A DNA stretch of 64,000 nucleotides from contig NC_042521.1 in assembly GCF_900963305.1 (NCBI RefSeq), positions 2,189,614-2,253,613 on the forward strand, written 5' to 3'. A model generated the notes under the pieces. That model was given only the letters and a program-made list of their open reading frames with translations, did not search any database and was not told the origin of the DNA. Below, piece by piece: positions 51,555 through 64,000 of this stretch. This DNA is from Echeneis naucrates. Taxonomy: Eukaryota > Chordata > Actinopteri > Carangiformes > Echeneidae. The position numbers and the translations under genes were made by a program. Position 1 is the first letter of the stretch. Each line of letters begins with the position of its first letter.

Positions 51555-53718
51555 ATGGCGCTATCAAATGTCCTCCAGACTCCTGCTGCTGGCTTTAATT
51601 TCGACAACACAGCGAGGTAAGAGCTTCTTTCTGTGTGTTCAGAGCTTCACACTGTGTCAGCAACGACCAAATTACAACGGAGCTGTCAGTAACTCCGAGT
51701 TTTCATCGGCATCAAAAGTGAAAGTAACTTTCTGCTGCACATTTATCAGTTTGTCCAATGAAACACTGCTGTTATAAGGTGTTATTATAACTATCCTGTG
51801 TTACACCTTCCTCAGTTAACCCCTCTGTCCTTCATCTTTCCCTCTCTCTGCAGAAATGAGGCATTAAAGGGTCTTTTTGAAGGAGCACAGGCACCCAAAC
51901 CTCTGAAAACAGGCACCACAATAGCAGGAGTTGTTTTCAAGGCAAGTATGACTGACTGTTGACTAAATTACACATTTAAAGCATACCACATCTGTTTATT
52001 TGGCTTCAAGCTGCCAAATAAAGTAGAAACTGAGAGGAAGCTCAAACATATTTGCCACTGTTGTTCCCAGAAAACATAATCCAGAAGACAAACATCACAA
52101 TAAAAAGGTGAATGTTAACCACCTTTAAAATGTGGCTGTTTATCAGCAGTAGAGGTTTTAAAGTGGAATATCTCTGAACTGAACACAAACCTGTAATTCC
52201 TCTGCACAACTTAAAATCCACTTGATGGGCTGACGGTGGAGAAAAGGTTTCAGATCTTTCACTGATTGTGGCCTGGAAGTTGTGAAACATATATATATAC
52301 ACCCCAGATAAGATAAGTACAGGGGCTAAAACATTTTGTGTGTGTGTGTGTGTGTGTGTGAAGCAGTTTGTTCATATTTGTCTAACACACTTTGTTGTGT
52401 TGGTGCAGGATGGAGTTGTTCTGGGAGCAGACACAAGGGCAACTTCAAGTGAGGTGGTGGCCGACAAGATGTGCGCCAAAATCCACTACATCGCTCCAAA
52501 CATATAGTAGGTCTGAGTGTCAGACTGAAACTCCAGAAAAATCTGTCCTCACTAAATAACTCTTCTTCCTTCAGTTCACACGTATCCCAGAATCCCCTTC
52601 AGCTCCAGTATGAACAGTTCGTCTCACCGGTCATGACTCTTCAGCTCCCCTCACCTTTTCCTCACACATATCCATTCTTCTTCTGTCTCTCCAGCTGTTG
52701 TGGAGCTGGTACCGCAGCAGACACGGAGAAAACCACAGAGCTCCTCTCCTCCAACCTCACCATCTTCTCACTGAACAGCGGGAGGAACCCTCGCATCATC
52801 ATGGCCGTCAACATCCTGCAGGATATGTTGTACAGGTTTGTGCTGCAGATGCTCAGGAGTGACATCAATAAGTTCAACGTTAGCTCAGATTGTCGGGCTT
52901 CTCTTGTTTGACCAACAGGTATCACGGCCAAATCGGTGCTAACCTCATACTGGGAGGAGTGGACTGTACTGGGAACCATCTGTACTCAGTGGGTCCGTAT
53001 GGGAGCGTAAACCAGGTGCCTTATCTCGCAATGGGTGAGAGATGTAATACGAATGTACGAGTGTTTTCAGAGTTGGGGTTTGTCTGTCAGCTGTCACTGT
53101 TCAGATCTCAAATGTATACTTTTGTAAATACACTCTGTTTTAAACAAACTGGACGGAGCTTCAGTGACATCCACTTTGTGTTCATGCAGGATCTGGAGAT
53201 CTGGCTGCTCTTGGGATTTTAGAGGACGGGTTCAAACCTGATCTGGAGGTATGTCACCTGTACACGGTGACAACTGGTATTAGTTGTCATCATTTAGACA
53301 CACTCACAAACAGAAGATGTTTTTAAAATGCCGTCACTTCTTTCTGGACTCTCAGCTGGAGAGGGCCAAGGAGCTGGTGCGCGGTGCCATCCACGCTGGC
53401 ATCATGAGCGATCTCGGCTCCGGCAACAACATCGACATCTGTGTCATCACCAGACAGGGAGTGGACTACATCCGACCCTACCAGGAGTCAGAGTACAAAG
53501 AAAACAGGTACAAGTCTGACTTCCATCAAGATCTGTTCATACACAGATTCTTAAAAGACAGTTTGGAAGCTTTTATTTTGAAACATGTCTCCATCTTTCT
53601 ATCTAGGAAAATGAAATACAAGTATCGTCCAGGCACGACGCCAGTTCTGACAGAGAAAGTAGTTCCCTTAAAGCTGGAGGTTGTTCAGGAGAGTGTACAG
53701 AGGATGGACACAGCCTGA
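51555..53718 (+). CDS. psmb13a: Immunoproteasome beta2i-type subunit (PSMB13 / MECL-1-like)
   Basis: A trypsin-like beta2-family subunit. Exons: 51555-51616, 51854-51941, 52409-52506, 52695-52835, 52919-53034, 53190-53248, 53356-53507, 53607-53718; 275 aa. The propeptide ([13 protein letters not shown]) ends KTG before Thr42, mature Thr1 ([20 protein letters not shown]). Mature Asp17 and Lys33 are intact, as are [10 protein letters not shown] and [13 protein letters not shown]. The long C-terminal arm ([19 protein letters not shown]) is typical of beta2, which uses it to wrap the neighbouring beta3. Intron 2 is a GC-AG intron (donor GCAAGT after AAG at 51941). The poly(A) signal is AATAAA at 53926-53931. 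The fish MHC-linked beta2 gene is named psmb13 or psmb10 depending on the source; a tree would decide. Confidence 0.93.
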
Positions 53719-53931
53719 CCCTGGATGACACACTACAATCACACCACAACAATCAGCAGCACGATGAATCGTCTTTCATTTAATTTCATTTCTTTAAATT
53801 GTTATTGACCCACAAAATCTGAGATATCTGGCTGCTGTAACAAAGCCATCATGTTTCTACTCTGCTGTTATGGTTCAGAAACTGCAGAAGTTACTGCAGC
53901 TTTTTTACAATATGGAATAATGAATAATAAA

Positions 53932-54411
53932 AACAATGAATGAAAACATCTGCTTATTTGTTGCCTAAGATTTTTTCCAACTATATTTTTATTGACTTAT
54001 ACCTAATTTACCATTTACCATTTAGCTTTTATCCCAATAGATTACCGTGCTGCATGTGATGATAATTCATTATATTCAACATATTCTACTGTGACTTTTA
54101 TATTTTTTAAAGTATGAAATTTGCAGACCAACACGAACTATCAGGCTGATTTCTGATGGCAGAAACCTCACTGCTGCATTTCCGCTTGGAGACTGATGAC
54201 GAAATGTTAGAGAGGCTTCCTATTGGTTCATCACTTTTTAGCCCCCTTTTTTCTTTAAGTTTTAACATCACTCAGGATTTTATTATTCATCTAATCCATG
54301 CACTCTTACTGAAAAATCATCTCCCTGTGTGTTTATTTACAGACACACAGACGTTTTGTGTTGTGTTTTTTATTTTTTAATTAGAACTGGAGTGAATTTT
54401 CTAAAAACCTC
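53932..54411. other. Spacer between psmb13 and psmb8
   Basis: A/T-rich, with no gene recognised. A CCAAT box in reverse (ATTGG) lies near 54222. Confidence 0.5.
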
Positions 54412-54421
54412 TTTCACTTTC
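54412..54421 (+). promoter_or_regulatory. psmb8a: ISRE in the psmb8 promoter
   Basis: TTTCACTTTC is a full ISRE core about 125 bp upstream of the psmb8 ATG, the same word as in the tap2 promoter. Confidence 0.65.
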
Positions 54422-54545
54422 GACTTCTTTGTCACGCACAAGGAAATTATCTTTGTCAGCCGCCTAGGTCATATTGGAAACCTGCTCAGGGCCACTGCAG
54501 ATTATTGGTAAAATATAGATTATAGATTATAGATTTGATCAGAGG

Positions 54546-56591
<2,046 letters not shown>

Positions 56592-56699
56592 GTCTGAACC
56601 CTAAATATCCTCAACCCTTCGACGACACATGCAGATGTAAAGTTTTACAATTTGATTTAAGAAATAAAAACTTGTGTAGGTAATTTGTGTGTGTCTGTG

Positions 56700-59600
56700 T
56701 GTGTTTCTGCTGTTGGGTCAAAGAAATGTTATTTAAAGCACAAATTAAACTTTTCAAACTGTTTTACTGTAGAATTTTATGATTTCCACCTGTAACCACA
56801 CACAGTTAAAAAAAATCAACAGCTCCAAACAGTCTGCTGTCTGACTCAGCTTTGTACTGCAGCGATTCACCTGAACTGATGAATTATTTTGTTAAATATA
56901 AGAAGTGTCAGGAACAAAATTCACTGAAAATGAAAATAGTGAAATATATAAGATTTGACATATTTTCTAAGTCTGCAGTAAACCATATATATATATGTAG
57001 TTCTACATTTAGCTGTGGAAAACATTTTGACATCATTGTTTTTTTGTTTTTTTATCTGAAAAATGAAAAATGACCACCAACATACAGAAAGCCAAATCTC
57101 CTCCTCCTCTGATGAATAATACTGATAAATAGACTTTCATATTTGTACAAAATGATAAATACTAGCCAAGAATATCATGTAGGTTGGTTGAGCAGCATAA
57201 ATTAATGGGATTAGCTGTGATGTCAGCTGTATCCGTGCAGATTTCAAACAAACAGGTTTCACCTGTAGAAGTTCTGTTCTACATGAAAATATCTGTTCAG
57301 TCAACATCAACACTTCTGTTTGAACAGTTTGGGTTTGTTTGTTAAATGTGAATTCCACAGAATGTGTTATTAAAGATAATTTTGAAAAAACAAACTTGAA
57401 ATCAAAAGATGGTTTTATTCACTTCTTCTGCACACAAAATGTTCTCAGCTACATTAGCAATAAATCTGTGTAGTAGATGACTGAATCTGGAGTATTTCAT
57501 ATCGCTGGTGTTGTCTACGGACATTAAATTGAGTCTAAGAGCGTTTTATTGAAGGAGTCACAGAAGTGAAGAGTCAGTTGCCAGGCAGATTTCAGCACGA
57601 GAGTTTTTGCCAGGAGAAAACTAAAGCACCATAAAGAGGCAGCAGGGTGAGCGGACAGAGAAGATTAGTTTTAGTTTGTATTTAACGTAAAGTCCTGAAG
57701 ATCTTTCCTGAGATATGACGACTTCTGAACTGATTCTCTTTGCTCAGGCCATCAATTAGATCAATTAGTAGATTAAAACCGTCATTGAGACACTAAACAA
57801 CATATTTTAAAATCTTGTATTATTAAATAAACCATTATTGTATTTTTAAACTATAAAATCAGGTATTATTATTGAAACAATCACTTTATGACTTTCCTTA
57901 TTATACCTGAGTTTACATATAAAACTGAATCAGCAGTTTGAAAAAATGTTTTCCTCTCATGTGATAATAATGTAAATTAACCTTTATGAGAACGTTAAAT
58001 AGCAGAAAAAGGTTTCTGATAATTAGTATTTTTAAACCAATCTAAATGAACTTTCTGATTTGTGGTTGGGCTGTAATCTTTGCTGTGCGACTCTTAGTTT
58101 GGTTATATCACAACAAAAAGCATACTTAAAGAGCTTAGTATACTTAAAAGTATATTAAAGAAGGCTCAGTGAGAAAAAAAAATGTTTTCATGTCCAAAAT
58201 GTAAATTTAGTCAAGTCCTCCGAACACTTTACAGCTCAAAGTCACATTTATTTAGTCTGATAAAGTAAATAATCTGGAAATATTCAGACAGTTCTGGATT
58301 TAATGTGTGCACCATTACTGAGAAATAACAAAAGACAAACCAGACATTTGGATTTTTGGGGAATTTATTAAAGAAGAAACAACAGTATTAAAAGAATGAC
58401 AGAGCAGTCAATCATAAAAGCTAGCACAACAAAGCATTTTTGAATATTTCTGTTTCATTTTTAAATGTTTCCAAATCTAAAAAGCAAACCCCTGCATCTT
58501 AACTCTAACTGACAAAACATTTCAAAACTAAAATGTTATTCAATTTATGGATGAAACAAACAAAAACTTCACTTATTGATTAATGAAGCTAAACGTAAAA
58601 GACTAAAATGATTAATTTGTCCCAATTTGATTAGATTCAAAACAATATTTTTAAATTATCCATTTTAAATAGACAAGCAATCGAATATTTACACAACTGG
58701 AAAACCGATCTTGTATTGATGCTTTAGTTTTGTGTGTGTGTGTCTCAGGTGGAGAACTTTGATATCACCTTTCATTCTTTATATAATTTTATTTCTTCGC
58801 TCACATCATTAAGTTGTATTTTTTCTGGAAACTAAATTAAGAGACTGAAGTTGTTTCAGAAATCTGATGTTAATGTGTCCAATCATCAAGCTAATTCACA
58901 ACGATCCTTTCTTAAATCATTTTTATTGATTTCTGAAGAAAATCCAATGATTTCATTTAACTCTGCACGTTCTTGGATATTTATTTATTTACAGTTTTGT
59001 CTCCAGAGATCAAAATATGAACTTAAATCTTTCTACAGGTTTACAAAAGTTTGTTATCTCAAGGTGACATAAAATGACCAATCTGAGAATGATGTGTATG
59101 AAAAGGGAACATATGTACACTCTGTGTGTGTTTATGTGTGTGTTTGTGTTTATTTTGGTTTGTATGTCAACATTGATTCTCGAGGAAACCCCAACACCAA
59201 AAATATCAAACTGTAAATATGATGATTAGCTTTAACATTTACCTCGTCTGAATATGAAGAACAGCATGATGCTTTCTTTTTTCGTTATCAAATAAAAAGT
59301 AGTTTCATCTCCAGCCGATGAAAAAAGAATAATTTAATTTACAGATTTTTAAGCAGCTATTTCATCAGAGGGGATTCCTGTTTTTAATTTTAACTAAATC
59401 GTCAAATTGTTTGTCACCATTTATATTTTAAATGTATTAGTTCATGTTCTTTGTATCCAAATCAATCAGAATCTACTTTATGTTTCTGAAGTGTGATTTT
59501 CTAAATGATGAATAATCAGTTCCCAGATCAGAGAGGAGAAGATGGTGACTCTTCTTCTGTATCCAGTGCAGAATGTCCCATGAACCTAAAGAGACACAAA

Positions 59601-59826
59601 GAAAAACATCATCTTATACATGAAATTAACATCAATGTTTGGAGACTTTTTACAGGTTTACAGTTTGATCTGGACCTAAAACATCGATGATTCAGTCATT
59701 TAAGGGTTCATTAACATTTGGTAACTTTCCTTCTGCAGTACAACAGTTGATTTCTTCATTTGGTTAATGAGTGTTAAAGATGAATGTCTCAGTTTGTCCT
59801 CACCGTGTTCATGGTGTGTTGGTGGT
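56700..59826. other. Spacer psmb8-MHC class I and class I 3' UTR
   Basis: A/T-rich with no recognised coding sequence. Minus-strand poly(A) signals (TTTATT) occur near 57410, 57545, 58366 and 58790, so the end of the class I 3' UTR cannot be fixed. The two genes converge here. Confidence 0.45.
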
Positions 59827-61985
59827 TCAGGGTCCTGGATTCAGCTGCTCCATGACCTCTGGGTTGCTCACAGCTGTGAGGTCAGAAACACACAGTTAGT
59901 CCACATCCTCCTCTGAACTGACTCTGTTTGACCAACAGCTAACACTGCAGGAAACTGTCCTGACAACGTTCTTCACACTCAACACCAAAACCACACAACA
60001 AATGTTACTTACGAGTTGGAGGACGCTTGTCTGAAAGGAAAAGGAGAGAAATATTTCAGCAGAAAATCAGGAATTATTTCTGTTCTATGAGCCGTCCATT
60101 TCATCATCATCATCATCAAACTGCAGCCAGAAGCTGAAGTTGCTTTCACTCTGAAATCTGGATGAAGCTAAAATGAAAACTCTGAAAAACAGAGTCAGCG
60201 TCTCTGGTTTGGTCTCTCACCACTTCTCTTTTTGTAGATGAAGAATCCAACACCAGCGATGATGAGAGCAAGAATGACGACGGCAGCGACGATGATGGCG
60301 ATCAGGGGGGTGGACTTCTCTGTTGGGAGAAAACAGACCAATCAGAAGCTGCCCAGGTCAGAGGTCAGAGGTCAGAGGTGAACCAGACTATAATCCTGCA
60401 CAGTGACAGTTTAGCCTTTAAACAGACTCTGTATGTTCTACATGTTCATCCTCTTTCAGTTTTCATCCTGACTGTGTTGGAAATCATTTCTGTGTCTCCA
60501 TCTTTATTTATCTTCATCTCTTTGTTCTTTCTTTGGCTCCAACTTCATTTCTGTGCTGCACATTTATTCTAATGAGTCTGTGAGAACAATGAAACTTCTG
60601 ATAATCAGTCAAAGTCACTGTGAACAGTGAACACACTGAGTCTGACTGATTTATTCCAGATTCATCTGTTCATCTTCCAGCTCTGACACGGTGAAGTCAG
60701 AGCAGTAAATATTATCTGTAAATTCAGGTTACATGTAAAAACATGTGGCACATTTTATTGTTTTATTAAACCACAAAGACGAATTCATATAAATGTAATA
60801 AAAGACTAGTTCAAATTAAAAGAGTAAAATCGTGGAACTGTTGATGTTGTCGTATTAAAGGTCAGGTAAATTAAAACTTTAACTAATTAACACATTAACA
60901 ATAAAGAATAACTTTATTTTCAGGGATTTGTCAGTCAGTGTTCATAATAATTTGGTTTAAATGGACCACATTTTAAAATTATATAGAAAAACTTGATGAA
61001 ATTGAAGTTGAACGGTAAATTGATGGGTAAAAAAAAAATAACAAATTTCAAATATTTTTAGGTATTTATCAGTCAGTGTTGATAATAATTTGGTTTAAAT
61101 TGATCCAGTTTTTAAATTATATAGAAAAACTAGATGAAATGAAAAAGAGCTTTAATTCCTTCACAGATAAGAAAAATATAAAAGTTGACTGATGACTAAT
61201 TGACTAAAAGTGTTTTCCACCTTCATCTCCTCTGATCCAAATCTTACCGTTGGTCCTGATCCCTGATTGGTCCAGTTTGGTGATGATGTCATCATTCAGT
61301 CCAGAGAGCTGAAACACACATTCATACTTCCCCCAGTCTTCAGGTCTGACTGATGAAAGGTCCAGGTCTGAACTCTTCTGGAAGGTTCCATCAGGGTTGG
61401 GGAGGATCTGTCCTTCTTCCACGTTGTCATGGAGATCGTCTCCATCTTTCCTCCAGAACAACACGGCTTTGTTCGGGTAGAAACCTGTAGCGAAGCAGCT
61501 GACTGGAGAGGAGGAAGACTTCTGGAGGAGAGACACTGAGGGACGGTCTGCAGAGTCAGCAGGAAAACTACTTTAGTTCATTTATTCTGATTTAGTGAGT
61601 CATATTTATTCACACAGAAAGGAGAGAGAGAGAGAGAAATGTGTGGAAACAGACAGTTCATCTTCATTGTGATGTTCAGAAACTTCATCAGGTCATGTGA
61701 CTCTACCTGTTCTCATCAGAGAGCTCCTCCCAGCCTTCAGGTACTTCTTCCCCCACTGAGGACAAATCTCAGTCAGGTAGTTCATCTTCTGTGTGTTTAA
61801 ACCTTTTTCATTGTCCAACTTGTTCTTGGTGATGACGGCCTCTGCTGTTGGAGCGATCCAGGTCTGTGTGTTCAGGTCAAATGATATGAAGTCTTCTCCG
61901 TCATAACCATCGTGCCAAAAACCTTTAACCTCTTTAGTCCCCTCAGTCCATTCACAGCCGTACATCCACTGCCAAACATGGACAC
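59827..61985 (-). CDS. MHC class I heavy chain, 3' part (alpha-2, alpha-3, TM, tail)
   Basis: This cell-surface chain presents proteasomal peptides to CD8 T cells. Exons in order: alpha-2 61707-61985, alpha-3 61248-61547, TM 60221-60319, cytoplasmic 60013-60030 (18 nt microexon) and 59827-59873 (stop). The leader and alpha-1 exons lie right of the window. Alpha-2 opens GVHVWQWMYGCEW and contains YDGEDFISFDL and ITKNKL. Its disulfide cysteines (101 and 164, human numbering) are present, with Thr143, Lys146, Tyr159, Trp167 and Tyr171 kept but Leu where Trp147 is usual. Alpha-3 is a C1-set Ig domain (SCFATGFYPNKAVLFWRKDG to KYECVFQLSG). The TM segment is an Ile/Val/Ala run before YKKRS. The tail ends MEQLNPGP. 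Wording fits the teleost U lineage, which holds the classical genes. Whether this copy is classical cannot be told without alpha-1. Confidence 0.93.
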
Positions 61986-62037
61986 CTGAGAGAGAGAGAG
62001 AGAGAGAGAGACTACTGTGAACACACTGACCTACACA
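61986..62037. repeat. (GA)n tract at the class I alpha-2 acceptor
   Basis: A run of GA dinucleotides (CT on the gene strand) next to the alpha-2 exon, doubling as its polypyrimidine tract. Confidence 0.85.
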
Positions 62038-64000
62038 ACATCACTAATCTAAACAACACACTGAGATGAACACAACAAAACACTGATCTACAACAACACC
62101 ACACTGAGATCTACACAACAACACAACATGATCAACACAATACACCAATCTACACAACACAACAAGAGCTACACAGCAAGACTGATCTACACACAACAAC
62201 ACTGATCTACACAACACAATATCTACACAACAACATCTACACACAACACAACATGATCAACCCAATACACCGATGTACACAACACTAGGATCGACACAAC
62301 AACACAAAAAGATCTACACAACAGCACAACATCTACACAAAAATACACTGATCTACACAACACAACAAGATCTAGACAACAACACTGATCTACACAACAC
62401 AACAAGATCTATATAACAACTTAAATCTACGCACAACACACTGATCTACACAACACAATATCTACACAACAACATCTACACACAACACAACATGATCAAC
62501 CCAATACACCGATGTACACCACAACACTAGGATCGACACAACACTACAAGGAGATCTACACAACAACACAACATCTACACACAACAACACTGATCTACAC
62601 AACACAACACGATCTACACAAAAAGACACTGAATGACACAACAAGATCTACACAACAACACAAGATCTACACAACAACACAAGATTTACACAACATCTCC
62701 ACAACACAACAAGATCTATACAACAACTCTGACCTACACACAACACACTGATCTATACAACAACACAAGATCTGCACAACACTGATTTAAACAACACTAG
62801 GATCGACACAACAACACAACAAGATCTACACAACAACTCTGACCTACACAACAACACGAGATCTGCACAACAACACTGATTTAAACAACAACACTAGGAT
62901 CGACACAACAACACAACAAGATCTACACAACACAACACGATTTACACAAAAATACACTGAACTACACAACACAACAAGAGCTACAAAACGACTCTGATCT
63001 ACACAACAACACAACAAGATCTATATAACAATTCGGATCTACACACAACACACTAATCTACACAACAAGACAAGGTATGCACAACAACGCTGATTTAAAC
63101 AACAACACTGATCTACACAATACACTGATGTACACAACAACACTAGGATCGACACAACACTACAAGGAGATCTACACAACAACACAACAACATCTACACA
63201 CAACAACACTGATCTACACAACACAACACGATCTACACAAAAATACACTGAACGACACAACAAGATCTACACAACAACACAAGATCTGCACAACACAACA
63301 TGATCAACACAATACACCGATCTACACAACAAAACTGCTCTACACAACACAACATGATCTACACAAAAATACACTGATCTACACAACAACACAACATCTA
63401 TATAACAATTCTGATCTACACACAACACACTGATCTACACACAACACACTGATCTACACAACAACACAAGAGCTGCACAACATTGATTTAAACAACAACA
63501 CAACATGATCAACACAATACACCGATCTACACAACACAACAAGATCTACACAACAACACTGATCTGCACATAACAACACTGATCTACACAGCAACACAAC
63601 ACGATCAACACAATACACCGATGTACACAAAAATACACAGATCTACACAACACAACAAGATCTACAAAATGACTCTGATCTACACAACAACACAACAACA
63701 TCTGCACAACAACAACAACGGAACAAGATCTATATAACAACTCTGACCTACACAACAACACACTGATCTACACAACAACACAAGATCTGCACAACACTGA
63801 TTTAAACAACAACACTAGGATCGACACAACAACACAACAAGATCTACACAACAACTCTGACCTACACAACACGAGATCTGCACAACAACACTGATTTAAA
63901 CAACAACACTAGGATCGACACAACAACACAACAAGATCTACACAACACAACACGATCTACACAAAAATACACTGAACTACACAACACAACAAGAGCTACA
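62038..64000. repeat. Large minisatellite in MHC class I intron, runs off the window
   Basis: At least 1.96 kb of imperfect repeats built from a unit near GATCTACACAACAACAC (about 17-20 bp), with variants such as GATCGACACAAC, GATCTGCACAAC and GATTTAAACAAC. Larger blocks recur: 62221 and 62460 (about 240 bp apart), 62500 and 63125 (about 620 bp), and 62768 and 63784 (about 1015 bp), so the array grew by segmental duplication as well as unit slippage. The plus strand is A/C-rich and the class I transcript strand is G/T-rich. It separates alpha-2 from the unseen alpha-1 exon. Confidence 0.93.

Noticed and set aside
62044-63761. Cys/Val-rich and Thr/Tyr-rich frames, and a CRISPR-like appearance of regular repeats
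   Set aside because: An intronic minisatellite: units are continuous, without unique spacers, in a vertebrate gene.

Overview
The window is vertebrate, and the gene set points to a ray-finned (teleost) fish. Spliced genes have compact introns, CA/GT and tetranucleotide microsatellites are frequent, and the teleost-specific proteasome gene psmb12 lies next to a psmb13/psmb10-type gene. It is a piece of the teleost MHC class I region, joined to genes that flank class II in mammals (col11a2, hsd17b8, brd2). No class II gene is present. I rebuilt every gene exon by exon from splice sites and reading phase; all joins given are phase-consistent. The species cannot be named from the sequence alone.

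Layout. 1-16480 (+): 3' part of col11a2, 59 exons from the alternatively spliced variable region to the stop, with a main triple helix of exactly 1014 residues. 16481-19290: 3' ends of two convergent genes. 19291-22122 (-): hsd17b8, 9 exons. 22123-24800: duplicated spacer with a strong CTCF-like site, then the brd2 3' UTR. 25736-31745 (-): brd2a, 12 coding exons, under a TATA/CCAAT promoter with an array of CCAAT boxes. 32300-41690: about 9 kb with no gene I can support, including a 360 bp TCTA/TCTG microsatellite and a perfect 27 bp hairpin. 42005-46318 (-): tap2, 11 exons. 47352-48909 (-) psmb9, 49477-51457 (-) psmb12, 51555-53718 (+) psmb13 and 54546-56591 (+) psmb8: four immunoproteasome-type beta subunits in 9.3 kb. 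59827-61985 (-): 3' half of an MHC class I heavy chain (alpha-2, alpha-3, transmembrane and tail). Its alpha-1 and leader exons lie beyond the window, across an intron of at least 2 kb filled with a GATCTACACAAC-type minisatellite.

Function. The right third is one antigen-presentation cassette: beta1i (psmb9), a beta1-like subunit (psmb12), a beta2i-like subunit (psmb13) and beta5i (psmb8) cut proteins, TAP2 moves peptides into the ER, and the class I molecule presents them. Interferon-type promoter motifs (ISRE, and a GAS site at tap2) sit just upstream of tap2, psmb9 and psmb8. psmb12 and psmb13 share a 97 bp head-to-head promoter. The left two thirds are housekeeping or structural neighbours conserved in MHC synteny. 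I found no undescribed gene system. The best leads are the degenerate TAP2 signature motif, the psmb12 active-site changes, the loss of one C-propeptide cysteine in col11a2, the class I Leu at the usual Trp147 position, and the giant structured intronic repeat.
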